Shown: positions 1-9,556, counted from the stretch's first letter. The stretch is DNA of 64,000 nucleotides from Methylosarcina fibrata AML-C10 (GCF_000372865.1 NZ_KB889965.1:2408547-2472546); one strand, 5' to 3'. The notes: generated from the letters alone by a model not told the origin. Numbers and translations: made by a program.

Positions 1-289
1 AGGGCTCGCGCAGACACATGATGGTTTTTTTACCGATGCGGTTCAAGGCGTCGCCGAGGCCAACCGTAGTGGTGGTTTTACCTTCGCCAGCCGGTGTCGG
101 GCTGATCGCCGTGACCAGAATCAGCTTGCCGTCAGGTTTATCGGCGAGACTGTTCACATATTCCAATGAAATTTTGGCTTTGTAATGACCGTAAGGATCG
201 AGATGTTCGGCAGGAATGCCGAATTTTTCGCCAGCCAAATCGATGATGGGGCGCATTTTGGCTTGTTGGGCGATTGCAATGTCTGACAT
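1..289 (-). CDS. fhs: Formate-tetrahydrofolate ligase, N-terminal part (cut by window edge)
   Basis: The first 96 codons of formate-tetrahydrofolate ligase are present; the rest lies left of the window. The enzyme makes 10-formyl-tetrahydrofolate from formate, ATP and tetrahydrofolate in the cytoplasm. The visible part starts [15 protein letters not shown], includes the family's early segment around [13 protein letters not shown], and has the ATP-binding loop [11 protein letters not shown] at about residues 70-80, followed by [12 protein letters not shown]. The ATG at 289 is preceded by a weak GGA-containing ribosome site. It is transcribed away from metE's 3' end in the same direction. In methylotrophs this enzyme feeds C1 units into the folate pool; that role here is inference. 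Confidence 0.93.
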   Translation of the reverse strand, partial: MSDIAIAQQAKMRPIIDLAGEKFGIPAEHLDPYGHYKAKISLEYVNSLADKPDGKLILVTAISPTPAGEGKTTTTVGLGDALNRIGKKTIMCLREP

Positions 290-342
290 GGACGCGTTCC
301 AAAGGAAAAAGTTAAATCTGATTTTAAATCGGTGTTTGTGAA

Positions 343-363
343 ACCCCGGCACTTAGCCGGGGT
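343..363 (-). terminator. Intrinsic terminator after metE
   Basis: ACCCCGGC and GCCGGGGT form a perfect 8-bp stem with a 5-nt loop. On the minus strand it is followed by TTTCAC. It lies 20 bp past the metE stop and just before fhs. The T-run is short, so it may be a leaky terminator. Confidence 0.7.
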
Positions 364-383
364 GATTGATACCGGAATGCGCG

Positions 384-2675
384 TTAGCCTAACGAAGCGC
401 GCAAGGTTTTAGCGGCGGCCACCATGTTGGTCAGCGCCGGTATCACCTCAGCCCACTGGCGGGTTTTCAGGCCGCAATCCGGATTGACCCACAGTTGTTC
501 AGCGGGAATGCGCTCGGCGGCCTTGTGCATCAGCGCCACGATATGCTGTTCGCTTGGGATATTGGGCGAATGGATGTCGTACACGCCGGGGCCAATGCCG
601 TTCGGGTAGTTGAAATGCTCGAAAGCATCCAGCAACTCCATGTCGGAACGCGAGGTCTCGATGGTGATGGCGTCGGCATCCATATCGGCGATGGCAGCGA
701 TGATGTCGTTGAACTCGGAATAGCACATGTGGGTGTGAATCTGTGTCTCATCCGCCACGCCGTTAGCCGTGATACGGAACGATTCCACCGCCCAATCCAG
801 ATACGCCTGCCATTGCGATTGGCGTAGCGGCAAGCCTTCGCGCAAGGCCGCCTCGTCGATTTGTATTACCTTAACGCCAGCCTTCTCCAAATCCAGCACT
901 TCCTCGCGGATAGCCAGCGCCAGTTGCTTGCAAGTGACCGAGCGGGGTTGATCGTCGCGAACGAACGACCAATTCAGAATAGTCACTGGACCGGTCAGCA
1001 TGCCTTTCATCGGTTTTTTGGTCAGCGACTGGGCGTAGCTGATCCATTCGACGGTCATCGCGTGCGGACGACTGATGTCGCCGAACAGGATGGGCGGTTT
1101 GACGCAACGCGAACCGTAAGATTGTACCCAGCCGCATTGACTGAACACATAGCCGTCAAGCTGCTCGCCGAAGTATTCCACCATGTCGTTGCGCTCGGCT
1201 TCGCCATGCACGAATACATCCAGACCCAGCGCTTCCTGTTCACGCACAGATCGAGCGATTTCGGCCTGCATGGCAGCTTTATAACCGGCTGCATCCAATT
1301 TTCCGGACTTGAATTGGCTACGTGCCAGGCGAATTTCCGAAGTCTGTGGAAACGAACCGATGGTCGTTGTGGGAAATTTGGGTAGTTTTAACAACGCGGC
1401 CTGCTTGAGCGCGCGTTGCGCATAAGGGCTCTGGCGCTGGCCTAGTTTTGCGTCGATCCTGGCCAGTGCGGCCTTGACCGCCGGATTGTTGACCCGCGAT
1501 GAGTTGCGGCGTGCCTCGATGGCGGCGCGGTTGGCGTCCAGTTCGGCTTTGACCGCATCGCGCCCCCGGTTAAGTGCGGTTGCCAGCACCTGCAATTCGC
1601 CGAGTTTCTGCTTGGCAAAGGCCAGCCAGGATTTGATTTCTGCGTCGAGTTTCTGCTCGCTGTCCAGATCGACCGGCACGTGCAGCAGCGAGCACGACGG
1701 CGCAAGCCACAGGCGTTCGCCCAGTTGTTGCGCGATCGGTTCAAGCCAATCCAGCACGGCGTTGAGGTCGGTCTTCCAGATATTGCGGCCGTTGATCACT
1801 CCGAGTGACAACACCTTGTCCGTTGATAATTGATTAATCAGCGGCTCGATGTCATCGCGGCCGTTGACGGCATCGACATGCAGGCCGGCCACCGGTAAAT
1901 TGGCAACGAGACTGCGGTTTTCCGCCAGTTGGCCAAAATAAGTCGCCAGCAACAATTTGATCCGGCAATCTTGCAAGTATTGATAGGCGGTGTCGAAAGC
2001 ATTTTGCCACTCGGTATCCAGTTCGGTGACCAGAATCGGTTCATCGATCTGTACCCATTCAACGCCTTGAGCGGCGAGCGTTTCCAGCAATTCGGCGTAA
2101 ACCGGCAGCAGTTTGGGCAACAGCGCGAGCTTGTTGGAATTGTCCTTGGCCTTGCCTAGCCAGAGGTAGGTGACTGGGCCGATAATCACCGGCTTGGCGA
2201 TGACGCCCTGGGCCTTGGCTTCCTCCAGTTGTTCGAGCAAGCGAGAAGCATCCAGCTTGAATGCGGTGGCTGCGGTGAATTCGGGCACGATGTAGTGGTA
2301 GTTGGTATCGAACCATTTGGTCATTTCGCCGGCGGCTACGCCCCCGCAGCACTGAGCATCGCTGGCGGATTGCGCTGAACGGCCACGAGCGACGCGGAAG
2401 TAATTGTCCAGCGCATCGCCGTGGAAATCTTGCACCCGCTCCGGCAAATTGCCCAAGGTAAAGCTCATGTCCAGCACTTGGTCGTAAAAGGCGAAGTCGC
2501 CGACCGGCACCCAATCCAATCCGGATTGCAGTTGCCAATGACGTTGGCGTAACTGCTGGCCGAGGGCTTTCAGTTCGTCGCGCGACGACTCGCCTTTCCA
2601 GTAGGATTCTAAAGCAAACTTTAGCTCGCGCTTGGCGCCGATCCGGGGAAAACCTAAATTGTGAATTTTCGTCAT
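384..2675 (-). CDS. metE: Cobalamin-independent methionine synthase
   Basis: 763-residue 5-methyltetrahydropteroyltriglutamate-homocysteine methyltransferase, which performs the last step of methionine synthesis without B12. Length is normal for the family. It has the N-terminal signature [17 protein letters not shown] and the C-terminal zinc-site motifs HTHMCYSEF and NPDCGLKTR, with the [11 protein letters not shown] segment between them. An upstream in-frame ATG at 2708 is less likely: the chosen ATG at 2675 starts [13 protein letters not shown] as in other MetE proteins and follows an AAGGAC ribosome site. It is divergent from metR, its usual activator. MetE is slow and is normally needed only when B12 is scarce. 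Confidence 0.97.
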   Translation of the reverse strand: MTKIHNLGFPRIGAKRELKFALESYWKGESSRDELKALGQQLRQRHWQLQSGLDWVPVGDFAFYDQVLDMSFTLGNLPERVQDFHGDALDNYFRVARGRSAQSASDAQCCGGVAAGEMTKWFDTNYHYIVPEFTAATAFKLDASRLLEQLEEAKAQGVIAKPVIIGPVTYLWLGKAKDNSNKLALLPKLLPVYAELLETLAAQGVEWVQIDEPILVTELDTEWQNAFDTAYQYLQDCRIKLLLATYFGQLAENRSLVANLPVAGLHVDAVNGRDDIEPLINQLSTDKVLSLGVINGRNIWKTDLNAVLDWLEPIAQQLGERLWLAPSCSLLHVPVDLDSEQKLDAEIKSWLAFAKQKLGELQVLATALNRGRDAVKAELDANRAAIEARRNSSRVNNPAVKAALARIDAKLGQRQSPYAQRALKQAALLKLPKFPTTTIGSFPQTSEIRLARSQFKSGKLDAAGYKAAMQAEIARSVREQEALGLDVFVHGEAERNDMVEYFGEQLDGYVFSQCGWVQSYGSRCVKPPILFGDISRPHAMTVEWISYAQSLTKKPMKGMLTGPVTILNWSFVRDDQPRSVTCKQLALAIREEVLDLEKAGVKVIQIDEAALREGLPLRQSQWQAYLDWAVESFRITANGVADETQIHTHMCYSEFNDIIAAIADMDADAITIETSRSDMELLDAFEHFNYPNGIGPGVYDIHSPNIPSEQHIVALMHKAAERIPAEQLWVNPDCGLKTRQWAEVIPALTNMVAAAKTLRASLG

Positions 2676-2764
2676 GAGTAAGTCCTTTCTATTGAATGTT
2701 TGACACATAAAACATTGTAAACAGACAATAGAATGAAGATAATCGATGTTTCTTCATTGATTCA

Positions 2765-2777
2765 TGAGGTATATTCA
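2765..2777. promoter_or_regulatory. Candidate MetR site in the metE-metR intergenic region
   Basis: TGAGGTATATTCA differs by one base from the MetR consensus TGAA-N5-TTCA. It lies just upstream of the metR start, in a 107-bp divergent region that also holds a longer-spaced TGAAGA...TCTTCA repeat (about 2734-2756). This suits MetR controlling both metE and itself. The assignment rests on consensus match and position only. Confidence 0.45.
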
Positions 2778-2782
2778 TCAAT

Positions 2783-3667
2783 ATGGAATTGATCCATCTA
2801 CGTATTCTGCTGGCGTTAAAACGCCAGGGCACGCTGAGCGCGGCGGCCGACACCCTGCACCTGACCCAATCGGCGCTGTCGCATCAGATTAAAAACCTCG
2901 AACAGCGTCTGGGCGTGACGCTGTGGTACAAACAGGGGCGTTCGCTGATATTGAGCCAAGCCGGACGCTACTTGTCGGAAGTTGCCGAATCGGTGATCGC
3001 CACTGTCGATTCGGCGGAAAATCATCTGGCGCAACTGGCCAAAGGCAAAACCGGTAAATTGACCATCGGTATCGAATGCCATGCCTGTTACGAATGGTTC
3101 CGCAACATTCTGCAACCCTATCTGCGCGCATGGCCGGATTTGACCGTCGAAGTCACCTCGCGCTACCGCTTTGAATCGTTCGAAGCCATCCGCCAATACA
3201 AACTGGATGCGGTGCTGACCTCCGATCCGGTCGATAACGGCCTGCTGAGTTACCAGCCGCTGTTCGATTTTGAGCTAGTTTTGATCGTTGCTGATAACCA
3301 TCCTCTTGCTAGCCGCACTGAGATCACGCCCGACGATTTACGTGGCGAAACCGTGTTGACCTACCCGGTAGCCCGCGAACGGCTGGACATGTTCCGCAAG
3401 GTGCTGCAACCGGCCGGCATCGAGCCCGCCGCGCATCTGCAAGTCGAGGAAACCGACATCATGCTGCAACTGGCCGCCGCCGGCCGCGGCGTCTGTTTGC
3501 TGCCGGAATGGCTACTCGCCGACAAATCCGCCAAACTGGATTTGACCGGGCTGCGCTTTACGGGTTTGCCCATCGGCAAAACCATGTATTTGGCCTGCCG
3601 ACACGAGGACGCCGAGCTGGAATATTTACGCTGGTTGGTGGAGCATGCTGGCAGCGTGGTAGTGTGA
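2783..3667 (+). CDS. metR: LysR-family activator of methionine biosynthesis
   Basis: 294-residue LysR-type transcriptional regulator. The N-terminal winged helix-turn-helix spans about residues 1-60 (LRILLALKRQGTLSAAADTLHLTQSALSHQIKNLEQRLG) and is followed by a periplasmic-binding-protein-like effector domain. Divergent position next to metE identifies it as MetR, which senses homocysteine in enterobacteria and activates metE. The sequence ECHACYEWF at about residue 98 is characteristic of MetR rather than of other LysR proteins. The ATG at 2783 is preceded by GAGGT at 2766-2770, overlapping the candidate MetR box, so autoregulation is plausible. Confidence 0.92.
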   Translation: MELIHLRILLALKRQGTLSAAADTLHLTQSALSHQIKNLEQRLGVTLWYKQGRSLILSQAGRYLSEVAESVIATVDSAENHLAQLAKGKTGKLTIGIECHACYEWFRNILQPYLRAWPDLTVEVTSRYRFESFEAIRQYKLDAVLTSDPVDNGLLSYQPLFDFELVLIVADNHPLASRTEITPDDLRGETVLTYPVARERLDMFRKVLQPAGIEPAAHLQVEETDIMLQLAAAGRGVCLLPEWLLADKSAKLDLTGLRFTGLPIGKTMYLACRHEDAELEYLRWLVEHAGSVVV

Positions 3668-3775
3668 GCGCAACTGGTGGTCGCGCATAGCCATCTGTTT
3701 GCTCAGGGGAGTGCATTCAGTACTAATGGCCTATCGGAGCCAAGAAAGCAGCTTGTCTCGATGAAAATACACAAA

Positions 3776-3823
3776 ACACAACATATAGTTATCAATAATC
3801 AAAAAAGTCACTGTATATAGTTA
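3776..3823 (+). promoter_or_regulatory. Pair of NrdR-like boxes upstream of nrdAB
   Basis: ACACAACATATAGTTA (3776-3791) matches 13 of 16 positions, and TCACTGTATATAGTTA (3808-3823) matches 12 of 16, of the NrdR box ACACWATATATWGTGT. Their centres are 32 bp apart, about three helical turns, the usual arrangement for NrdR operator pairs. They end 7 bp before the -35 element. NrdR is the ATP-cone repressor of ribonucleotide reductase genes; its gene is not in the window. Confidence 0.7.
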
Positions 3824-3830
3824 AGATAGC

Positions 3831-3859
3831 TTGACAGCCATCTTTTCTCAGCCTAAACT
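3831..3859 (+). promoter_or_regulatory. Sigma70 promoter of nrdAB
   Basis: TTGACA at 3831-3836, a 17-bp spacer, and TAAACT at 3854-3859. It sits between the NrdR-like boxes and the cobalamin riboswitch, so the transcript would begin near 3866 and include the whole riboswitch. Confidence 0.72.
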
Positions 3860-3868
3860 TCCTCACCA

Positions 3869-4185
3869 AGACGGTTCCCCCCGAAGGGGATTAAAAGGGA
3901 ATCCGGTTGCCGTTTGTGCGCTGTTCGCATGATCGTCTGTAAGCCGGAGCTGCCCCCGCAACTGTAATCGGCGAGTTGAGGTTCAATCCGTGCCACTGGA
4001 CGCGAGTCCGGGAAGGCCGAACCGAAACGGCGACCCGAAAGCCAGGAGACCTGCCCTCGAAACCTTTATCAACCAGGAGCGGGGTGTCTCCGAGGACGAT
4101 GGCAAGCATTACGGTTCGGATTCTCGCTGCCGTTTTACGCCTGCCGTTGCGGCTTCATGTCCCTGCTCCCCTTGTGGAGAAACAC
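3869..4185 (+). promoter_or_regulatory. Cobalamin (B12) riboswitch in the nrdA leader
   Basis: The aptamer runs from GACGGTTCCCC near 3870 through GAATCCGGT, AGCCGGAGCTGCCCCCGCAA and GAGTCCGGGAAGGCC to the B12 box GCCAGGAGACCTGCC at 4041-4055, all in canonical order. Known cobalamin riboswitches shut expression off when adenosyl- or hydroxocobalamin binds. In the platform, CTCC at 4166-4169 can pair with GGAG at 4176-4179, the Shine-Dalgarno sequence of nrdA, which suggests translational control. The inferred logic is that B12 sufficiency represses the B12-independent class Ia reductase. That would imply a B12-dependent class II reductase elsewhere in the genome. Confidence 0.93.
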
Positions 4186-6978
4186 ATGGATAGCGCCGCT
4201 CAACCCGCCAGTTTTTATCCCGACCCTGCCGAATCCGTTAAACACTCCCCTTCGTATCCAACGGATAGCGGCTTGGAAGTGATTCGCCGCAACCGTTCCG
4301 TGGTCGCGTTTCAGCCGGAAAAAATCGCCATCGCCATCACCAAGGCCTTTTTGGCCGTGGAAGGCCAGTACAGCGTCAATTCGGCGCGCATCCGCGAACA
4401 GGTGGCGCAACTCACCGCCAGCGTGATCGATGCCTTGACGCGGCGTTTGCCCGGTGGCGGCACGGTGTATATCGAGGATATTCAGGACCAAGTGGAACTG
4501 GCGTTGATGCGTTCCGGCGCCCACGACGTGGCCCGTGCGTATGTGCTGTATCGGGAAAAGCACGCGGCTCAGCGCGCGGCGCAACAATCTACCGAGCTTG
4601 TCGTATCCGCTTTGCATGTAGACGACCAAGGCCAACGCCGGCCGCTGGATAGCGCAGCCTTCAGCGCGCTGTGCCGCGAGGCTTGCGCGGGTTTGACGAG
4701 TGTCGATGCCGAACGGGTGTGGGCCGAGACACTGAACAATCTATACGACGGCATGCCGCTGGCGGCGGTGCGTCAGGCCCTGGTGTTGGCGGCGCGGACC
4801 TTGATCGAATTCGAACCGGACTACGGCAAAGTCGCCGCGCGCTTGCTGTTGAGCCAACTGCGCCTGGAAGCTACCGGCTCGGCCTTGACCCAAGCCGACA
4901 TGGCCGAAGCGTATGCCGGCTGCTTTATCGAGTTCATCGCCACCGGCGTCGCTGCCGAACTGCTCGATCCACGCCTGGCCGAATTTGACCTGGAACGACT
5001 GGGTCAGGCCCTGCTGGCCGAGCGCGATTTGCAATTCGATTATCTGGGCCTGCAGACCCTGTACGACCGCTATTTCCTGCACGTGAACGGCCTCCGCATC
5101 GAATTGCCGCAGTGCTTTTTCATGCGGGTGGCGATGGGCTTGGCCTTGCATGAGATCGACCGAGAGGCGCGCGCTATCGAATTTTACCGCTTGCTATCGA
5201 GCTTCGACTTTATGTGTTCGACGCCGACCTTGTTCAACAGCGGCACCCGCCATCCGCAATTGTCGTCGTGCTATCTGACCACGGTCTCCGACGATCTGGA
5301 CAGCATTTATCAAAGCATCAAGGAAAACGCGCTTTTGCAAAAATACGCAGGCGGCCTTGGCAACGACTGGACACCGGTGCGGGCGCTAGGCAGTCGGATC
5401 AAGGGTACCAATGGCCACAGCCAGGGCGTGATTCCGTTTTTGAAAGTGGTCAACGACACCGCCGTCGCGGTCAACCAGGGCGGCAAACGCAAGGGCGCGG
5501 TGTGCGCCTATCTGGAAAACTGGCACCTGGATTTCGAGGAATTTCTGGAGCTGCGCAAGAACACCGGCGACGAGCGCCGCCGCTGCCACGACATGAACAC
5601 CGCCGCCTGGGTGTCGGACTTGTTCATGCAACGGGTGCGTGATAACGCCGAATGGACCTTGTTTTCGCCGGTGGATACGCCGGACTTGCACGAGCTATAC
5701 GGTGAAGCCTTCTCCGAGGTTTACCAGGCTTACGAAGCCAAGGCCGAACGCGGGGAGATCAAGTTGTATAAACGCATCGGCGCGGTGCAGCTTTGGCGCA
5801 AGATGCTGACCATGCTGTTCGAAACCGGCCATCCGTGGATCACGTTTAAGGACGCCTGCAATCTGCGTTCGCCGCAACAACATGCCGGGGTGATTCACAG
5901 TTCCAACCTGTGTACCGAAATCACGCTGAATACCTCGGCCGACGAAACGGCGGTTTGCAACCTGGGCTCGGTGAATCTGGCCGCGCACTTGGTCGAGCAT
6001 GACGGCGCATGGCAACTGGACGCCGGCAAATTGCAGCGCACCGTCGCCACCGCGATGCGGATGCTGGACAACGTCGTCGACATCAATTTTTACGCGACGC
6101 CCAAGGCGCGCAACGCCAACCTGCGCCACCGTCCGGTCGGACTGGGCATGATGGGTTTCTCCGATTGCTTGCACCAACTGGGGCTCGCTTACGCCAGCCA
6201 GGAAGCGGTGGAATTCGCCGATTATTCGGCCGAATTGCTGTGCTATTACGCTTATCAGGCCTCGGCCGATTTGGCCGAGCAACGCGGCCGTTACAGCAGC
6301 TTTACCGGCAGTCTGTGGCAGCAAGGGCTATTGCCGCCGGATACGCTGGAACGCCTGAGCGAAACGCGCGGCGATCTGGGTGTGGTCGCGGGCGGGCGGC
6401 TGGACTGGGACGCGCTGCGTCAACGCATTGCTCAGGTGGGGATGCGCAATTCCAATTGCGTGGCCATTGCGCCGACCGCGACGATTTCCAACATCGTCGG
6501 CGTGTCGGCATCCATCGAGCCGGTCTATCAGAATCTTTATGTCAAATCCAACCTGTCCGGCGAGTTTATCGTGGTCAATGCCGCGCTGGTACGCGATTTG
6601 AAAACACTGGGATTATGGGATGCGGTGATGGTGGCCGACCTGAAATACTTTGACGGCTCGCTGGCAGCCATCGAACGGGTGCCGGCCGACATCAAGGCCC
6701 GCTACGCCACCGCCTTCGAAATCGACCCGGAATGGCTGATCGAAGCCGCCGCTCGTCGGCAAAAATGGATAGATCAGTCGCAATCGTTGAATCTATACGT
6801 CGCCGCACCGACCGGCAGCAAGCTGGACCAGATATACCGACTGGCCTGGCAACGCGGCTTGAAGACCACCTATTATCTGCGCACCTTGGGCGCGACGGCG
6901 ATGGAGAAAACGGGAGGCGATGACGCGACGCCCAAAGTTTGCTCGATTACCGATCCTGATTGTGAGGCCTGCCAATGA
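4186..6978 (+). CDS. nrdA: Class Ia ribonucleotide reductase, large subunit
   Basis: 930-residue alpha subunit that reduces ribonucleoside diphosphates to deoxy forms with NrdB. An N-terminal ATP-cone (VIRRNRSVVAFQPEKIAIAI, about residues 28-47) is followed by a second degenerate cone-like segment, so the protein is longer than the E. coli form and like the long Pseudomonas type. Active-site features include LSSCYLTT, the SSNLCTEITLN segment with its finger-loop cysteine, and VCNLGSVNL. The redox pair CEAC lies at the C-terminus. The ATG at 4186 follows GGAGA; an upstream in-frame ATG at 4099 falls inside the riboswitch leader and is less likely. It overlaps nrdB by 4 bp. Confidence 0.95.
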   Translation: MDSAAQPASFYPDPAESVKHSPSYPTDSGLEVIRRNRSVVAFQPEKIAIAITKAFLAVEGQYSVNSARIREQVAQLTASVIDALTRRLPGGGTVYIEDIQDQVELALMRSGAHDVARAYVLYREKHAAQRAAQQSTELVVSALHVDDQGQRRPLDSAAFSALCREACAGLTSVDAERVWAETLNNLYDGMPLAAVRQALVLAARTLIEFEPDYGKVAARLLLSQLRLEATGSALTQADMAEAYAGCFIEFIATGVAAELLDPRLAEFDLERLGQALLAERDLQFDYLGLQTLYDRYFLHVNGLRIELPQCFFMRVAMGLALHEIDREARAIEFYRLLSSFDFMCSTPTLFNSGTRHPQLSSCYLTTVSDDLDSIYQSIKENALLQKYAGGLGNDWTPVRALGSRIKGTNGHSQGVIPFLKVVNDTAVAVNQGGKRKGAVCAYLENWHLDFEEFLELRKNTGDERRRCHDMNTAAWVSDLFMQRVRDNAEWTLFSPVDTPDLHELYGEAFSEVYQAYEAKAERGEIKLYKRIGAVQLWRKMLTMLFETGHPWITFKDACNLRSPQQHAGVIHSSNLCTEITLNTSADETAVCNLGSVNLAAHLVEHDGAWQLDAGKLQRTVATAMRMLDNVVDINFYATPKARNANLRHRPVGLGMMGFSDCLHQLGLAYASQEAVEFADYSAELLCYYAYQASADLAEQRGRYSSFTGSLWQQGLLPPDTLERLSETRGDLGVVAGGRLDWDALRQRIAQVGMRNSNCVAIAPTATISNIVGVSASIEPVYQNLYVKSNLSGEFIVVNAALVRDLKTLGLWDAVMVADLKYFDGSLAAIERVPADIKARYATAFEIDPEWLIEAAARRQKWIDQSQSLNLYVAAPTGSKLDQIYRLAWQRGLKTTYYLRTLGATAMEKTGGDDATPKVCSITDPDCEACQ

Positions 6979-8084
6979 AGCCGACGCTGAATTTTGACGA
7001 TTGGGATGCGCCAATCACCTCGACTGCATCGGAAATCCAGGTCGATACGCAAAAAGTAGCTCCGTCTAATGGGAGTGTACTGCCACCAATTGATCCCGAA
7101 CAAAAGCGAGTGGTCAACGGACAGGCCGACATTAACCAGTTGGCGCCATTCAAATACCCGTGGGCCTGGTCGTTTTTCTTGAACGCCAACCGTAACCACT
7201 GGACGCCGCTGGAAATCTCGATGGCGCAGGATGTGCACGATTACCAGCATAAACTGACGTCGGCCGAACGCCACGTGTTCGAGAACGTACTAGCTTATCT
7301 GACCACTTCCGACATTCTGGCGATGCGCAACATTGGCCTGGCGGTGATGGAAAAGATGAGTGCGCCGGAATTGCAAATCTACCAGGCTCGACAAGTCTAC
7401 GAGGAAGCGCTGCACACCTGGACCTACCAGCATTGCATCGAAACCCTGGGGATCGACCAGCGCGAAATCTACAACCGCTACCGGGTGGTGCCGGAAATCC
7501 ATGGCAAAATCGCGCTGGCCAACCGCCGCCTGCACGGCGTGTTGCAATCCGGGCGGCCGTTGACCGACCGCGACGCGCTGCATGAATTTGCCATGGCTTA
7601 TCTGTTCTTCGCCGCCGTATTCGAGGGCTCCTGGTTTTACAACGGCTTCAGTCCGGTATTCGCGTTGCAGCGGCGTGGCTTAATGAAAGGCACCGCCGAA
7701 CAATTGCAATACATCATGCGCGACGAAGTGCTGCATTGCGCGTTCGGCATTCGCGTGGTGCGGCAATTATTGGATGAGGAAAATCTGGCCCTCGATCCGC
7801 AAGCGCTACGGCAAATGTGGGACGAAGCCGAAGCCGCCGAAGCGGCCTATGCCGGCTACATCCTGCGCGACTCGATTCTGGGCTACAACGCCAGATTGCA
7901 TGTCGAGCAATTCCGCTTTGTCGCCAATCGCCGCGCCCGGCAACTCGGCCTGTCGGAGCCCTTTCCCGGTGCCGAAAACGTATTGCCGTGGCTGGACGAA
8001 CAGGCCAATCTACGCAAGGAGAAAAATTTCTTCGAAACCCGGGTTACGGAATATCAAACCGGCGGCGCGCTGGCCTGGGATTAG
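6975..8084 (+). CDS. nrdB: Class Ia ribonucleotide reductase, small (radical) subunit
   Basis: 369-residue beta subunit that holds the di-iron centre and tyrosyl radical used by NrdA. Iron-ligand patterns are visible: E144xxH147 with the radical tyrosine Y151 (EEALHTWTY), then FEGSWFY, and MRDEVLH with its ExxH pair. These match E115/H118/Y122, E204 and E238/H241 of E. coli NrdB. The start codon overlaps the nrdA stop (ATGA), so translation is coupled. It lies under the same NrdR and B12 control as nrdA. The family tyrosine is kept, so this is a normal radical-type R2. Confidence 0.95.
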   Translation: MKPTLNFDDWDAPITSTASEIQVDTQKVAPSNGSVLPPIDPEQKRVVNGQADINQLAPFKYPWAWSFFLNANRNHWTPLEISMAQDVHDYQHKLTSAERHVFENVLAYLTTSDILAMRNIGLAVMEKMSAPELQIYQARQVYEEALHTWTYQHCIETLGIDQREIYNRYRVVPEIHGKIALANRRLHGVLQSGRPLTDRDALHEFAMAYLFFAAVFEGSWFYNGFSPVFALQRRGLMKGTAEQLQYIMRDEVLHCAFGIRVVRQLLDEENLALDPQALRQMWDEAEAAEAAYAGYILRDSILGYNARLHVEQFRFVANRRARQLGLSEPFPGAENVLPWLDEQANLRKEKNFFETRVTEYQTGGALAWD

Positions 8085-8203
8085 CCGTCAAGTATACTCA
8101 GCATCGGCAAGGCCGGGTTCAATCATGGCAGCGACGATAAACCGGCCTGTCGAAATACGGAGCAAGGCGGATTTGATGGCTGATTTTTCTCCGGAGCGTT
8201 TTC

Positions 8204-8419
8204 GTGGTTAGCAATAATTTCGGAAACAAACACGAGGCGAAACAGTGCCCGCGTTGTCAGCGCCTATTCATTTGCAAGGCCAATCGCATTCATCGCTGCG
8301 ATTGTTCGAACATTTGTTTGTCCTTTGAAACGATTGAGTATATTCGACAGCTTTATGATGAATGTCTTTGCCTGGCTTGCTTGAAAGAGTTAGAGTCCGA
8401 CGTAACGTCCCCGAAATAG
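8204..8419 (+). CDS. Small cysteine-rich CWC-type protein
   Basis: 71-residue protein starting with GTG at 8204, about 120 bp after nrdB. It has nine cysteines in the pattern CPRC, C, CDCSNIC, CLCLAC. This is the arrangement of the Cys-rich CWC family, small proteins presumed to bind zinc or another metal; their function is unknown. An upstream CGGAG at about 8192 can serve as ribosome site. It is same-strand with nrdAB, but the gap is long enough for a separate transcript. It could be confused with a rubredoxin-like fold, but the CWC spacing fits better. Confidence 0.75.
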   Translation: MVSNNFGNKHEAKQCPRCQRLFICKANRIHRCDCSNICLSFETIEYIRQLYDECLCLACLKELESDVTSPK

Positions 8420-8676
8420 CTTAGATTTGGCTGTTTCTTGGCGTTTTGCTAATGGCTATAAAGCCGGGAATGTAAACCAAGCCATACATTTACAAAAAGA
8501 TTATGGATATAAAAGTCAGCTTAGTAGTCACATCTAGTCGCTTGCAACCAAGGTTTTTCAGCTGCCTGAATGTCGCAAAGTGGCCGACAAAGACCGTCAG
8601 TATCAGGCTCAATCCAAAGTGCTAAATGAATCTGCCCGATCAAACTGAGAGTTTTACAAAAACACAAATTCTGTCG
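8420..8676. other. Gap with no recognisable gene
   Basis: I see no convincing gene, tRNA or terminator here. It is the left boundary of the low-GC accessory segment: the GC content drops after the CWC gene, and the FlhC-like gene begins on the opposite strand. Confidence 0.5.
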
Positions 8677-9240
8677 TTACTTCGAGTCAGGAACGTTTCC
8701 CCTTTTTCGCAATTGATCTATGACACAAACTTGGCAGGTTGGCGGAAATTTGCTGTTGTAAATAACGATATGATCACCGTGACAGCTTTTACAATATTGC
8801 AAGGATGCCGAGCCGATTTTCAGCGCTTGGGCAATGACCCAGGCTTCGCTGAAATTAGCGGGACGCACCTTACCGTAGGGTCTGCGTTCACGAACATGGT
8901 TGGGGAATGTCTCGCAAAAAAAATCCCAGGCAAATATGATGGCGGACACATCCATTTCAGCCCTGATATCGACCGGACTGGCACTTCGATAAAGGGATGC
9001 AAACAGAGAGATGTACAGCATGGACTCTCGTACTTGGGGAATGGCTTCGATGGCGGGAAGCAAGCCCGAGCTTGGGCTCTCTCCTTGGTGAATGGCGCGA
9101 TGAATATCGCGAATTTCCGGCAAACTGATGCTTTTAATCAGTTGGCTGACATATGATGTTCGAAGTTTTCGTTTGAGCAGTTGATAGGCTAATTGGTAGT
9201 TTTGCAACTGATCTTCATAGGACAAGCCTTCAGCTATCAT
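8677..9240 (-). CDS. FlhC/SetC-like transcriptional activator
   Basis: 187-residue protein with the FlhC fold. The C-terminal zinc site is complete: C150-K-S-C153 and C169-Q-V-C172, in the context YCKSCHGDHIVIYNSKFPPTCQVC. FlhC pairs with FlhD as a master activator of flagellar genes. Homologues called SetC or AcaC activate transfer genes of SXT ICEs and IncC plasmids. No flagellar gene is near, the upstream neighbour is a lytic transglycosylase, and a tRNA fragment lies beyond it, so the mobile-element role is more likely. The start overlaps the FlhD-like stop by 4 bp. Confidence 0.85.
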   Translation of the reverse strand: MIAEGLSYEDQLQNYQLAYQLLKRKLRTSYVSQLIKSISLPEIRDIHRAIHQGESPSSGLLPAIEAIPQVRESMLYISLFASLYRSASPVDIRAEMDVSAIIFAWDFFCETFPNHVRERRPYGKVRPANFSEAWVIAQALKIGSASLQYCKSCHGDHIVIYNSKFPPTCQVCVIDQLRKRGNVPDSK

Positions 9241-9545
9241 GGCTGGCTTCCTGATTTGCTTAAAAACATTCTCAGTCGAAGGGCGCGTTGTTCAAAAGGC
9301 TCGCTCACCATGGGTTCGTTACGCAAGAATGTCCGCCAGGAATTGACGGGAAAACGGGGAGCAAAACTGAGCACATCGCTTCGCGCCAGTGCTTTCAACT
9401 GATCTACCGGCATTTTAGCCAAAATGGTCACTGCTTCCGGTGTTAAGCCGAGACTGACCATGGCTTGCTGTTTACGGCCGGACTGGATCAACGCATGAGC
9501 CAGAATCAGATAATCCAGATTCAGGTTGTAGATATTTTCGTCCAT
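9237..9545 (-). CDS. FlhD/SetD-like co-activator
   Basis: 102-residue FlhD-type protein. It keeps the family pattern IYNLNLDYLILAHALIQ near the N-terminus, then MVSLGLTPEAVTILAKM, matching E. coli FlhD (IYDINLSYLLLAQRLI and MFRLGINEEMATTLAAL). FlhD and FlhC form a heterohexamer on DNA, and the two genes overlap here (ATGA). The order transglycosylase-D-C points to the SetCD/AcaCD branch of conjugative elements. It is slightly shorter than chromosomal FlhD. The low GC content contrasts with nrdAB and supports transfer. Confidence 0.82.
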   Translation of the reverse strand: MDENIYNLNLDYLILAHALIQSGRKQQAMVSLGLTPEAVTILAKMPVDQLKALARSDVLSFAPRFPVNSWRTFLRNEPMVSEPFEQRALRLRMFLSKSGSQP

Positions 9546-9556
9546 AAAGCACTCGA

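Noticed and set aside
4099-4185. Alternative nrdA start at 4099 (MASITVRILAA)
   Set aside because: It lies within the riboswitch leader, and the ATG at 4186 has the better ribosome site and family-like N-terminus.
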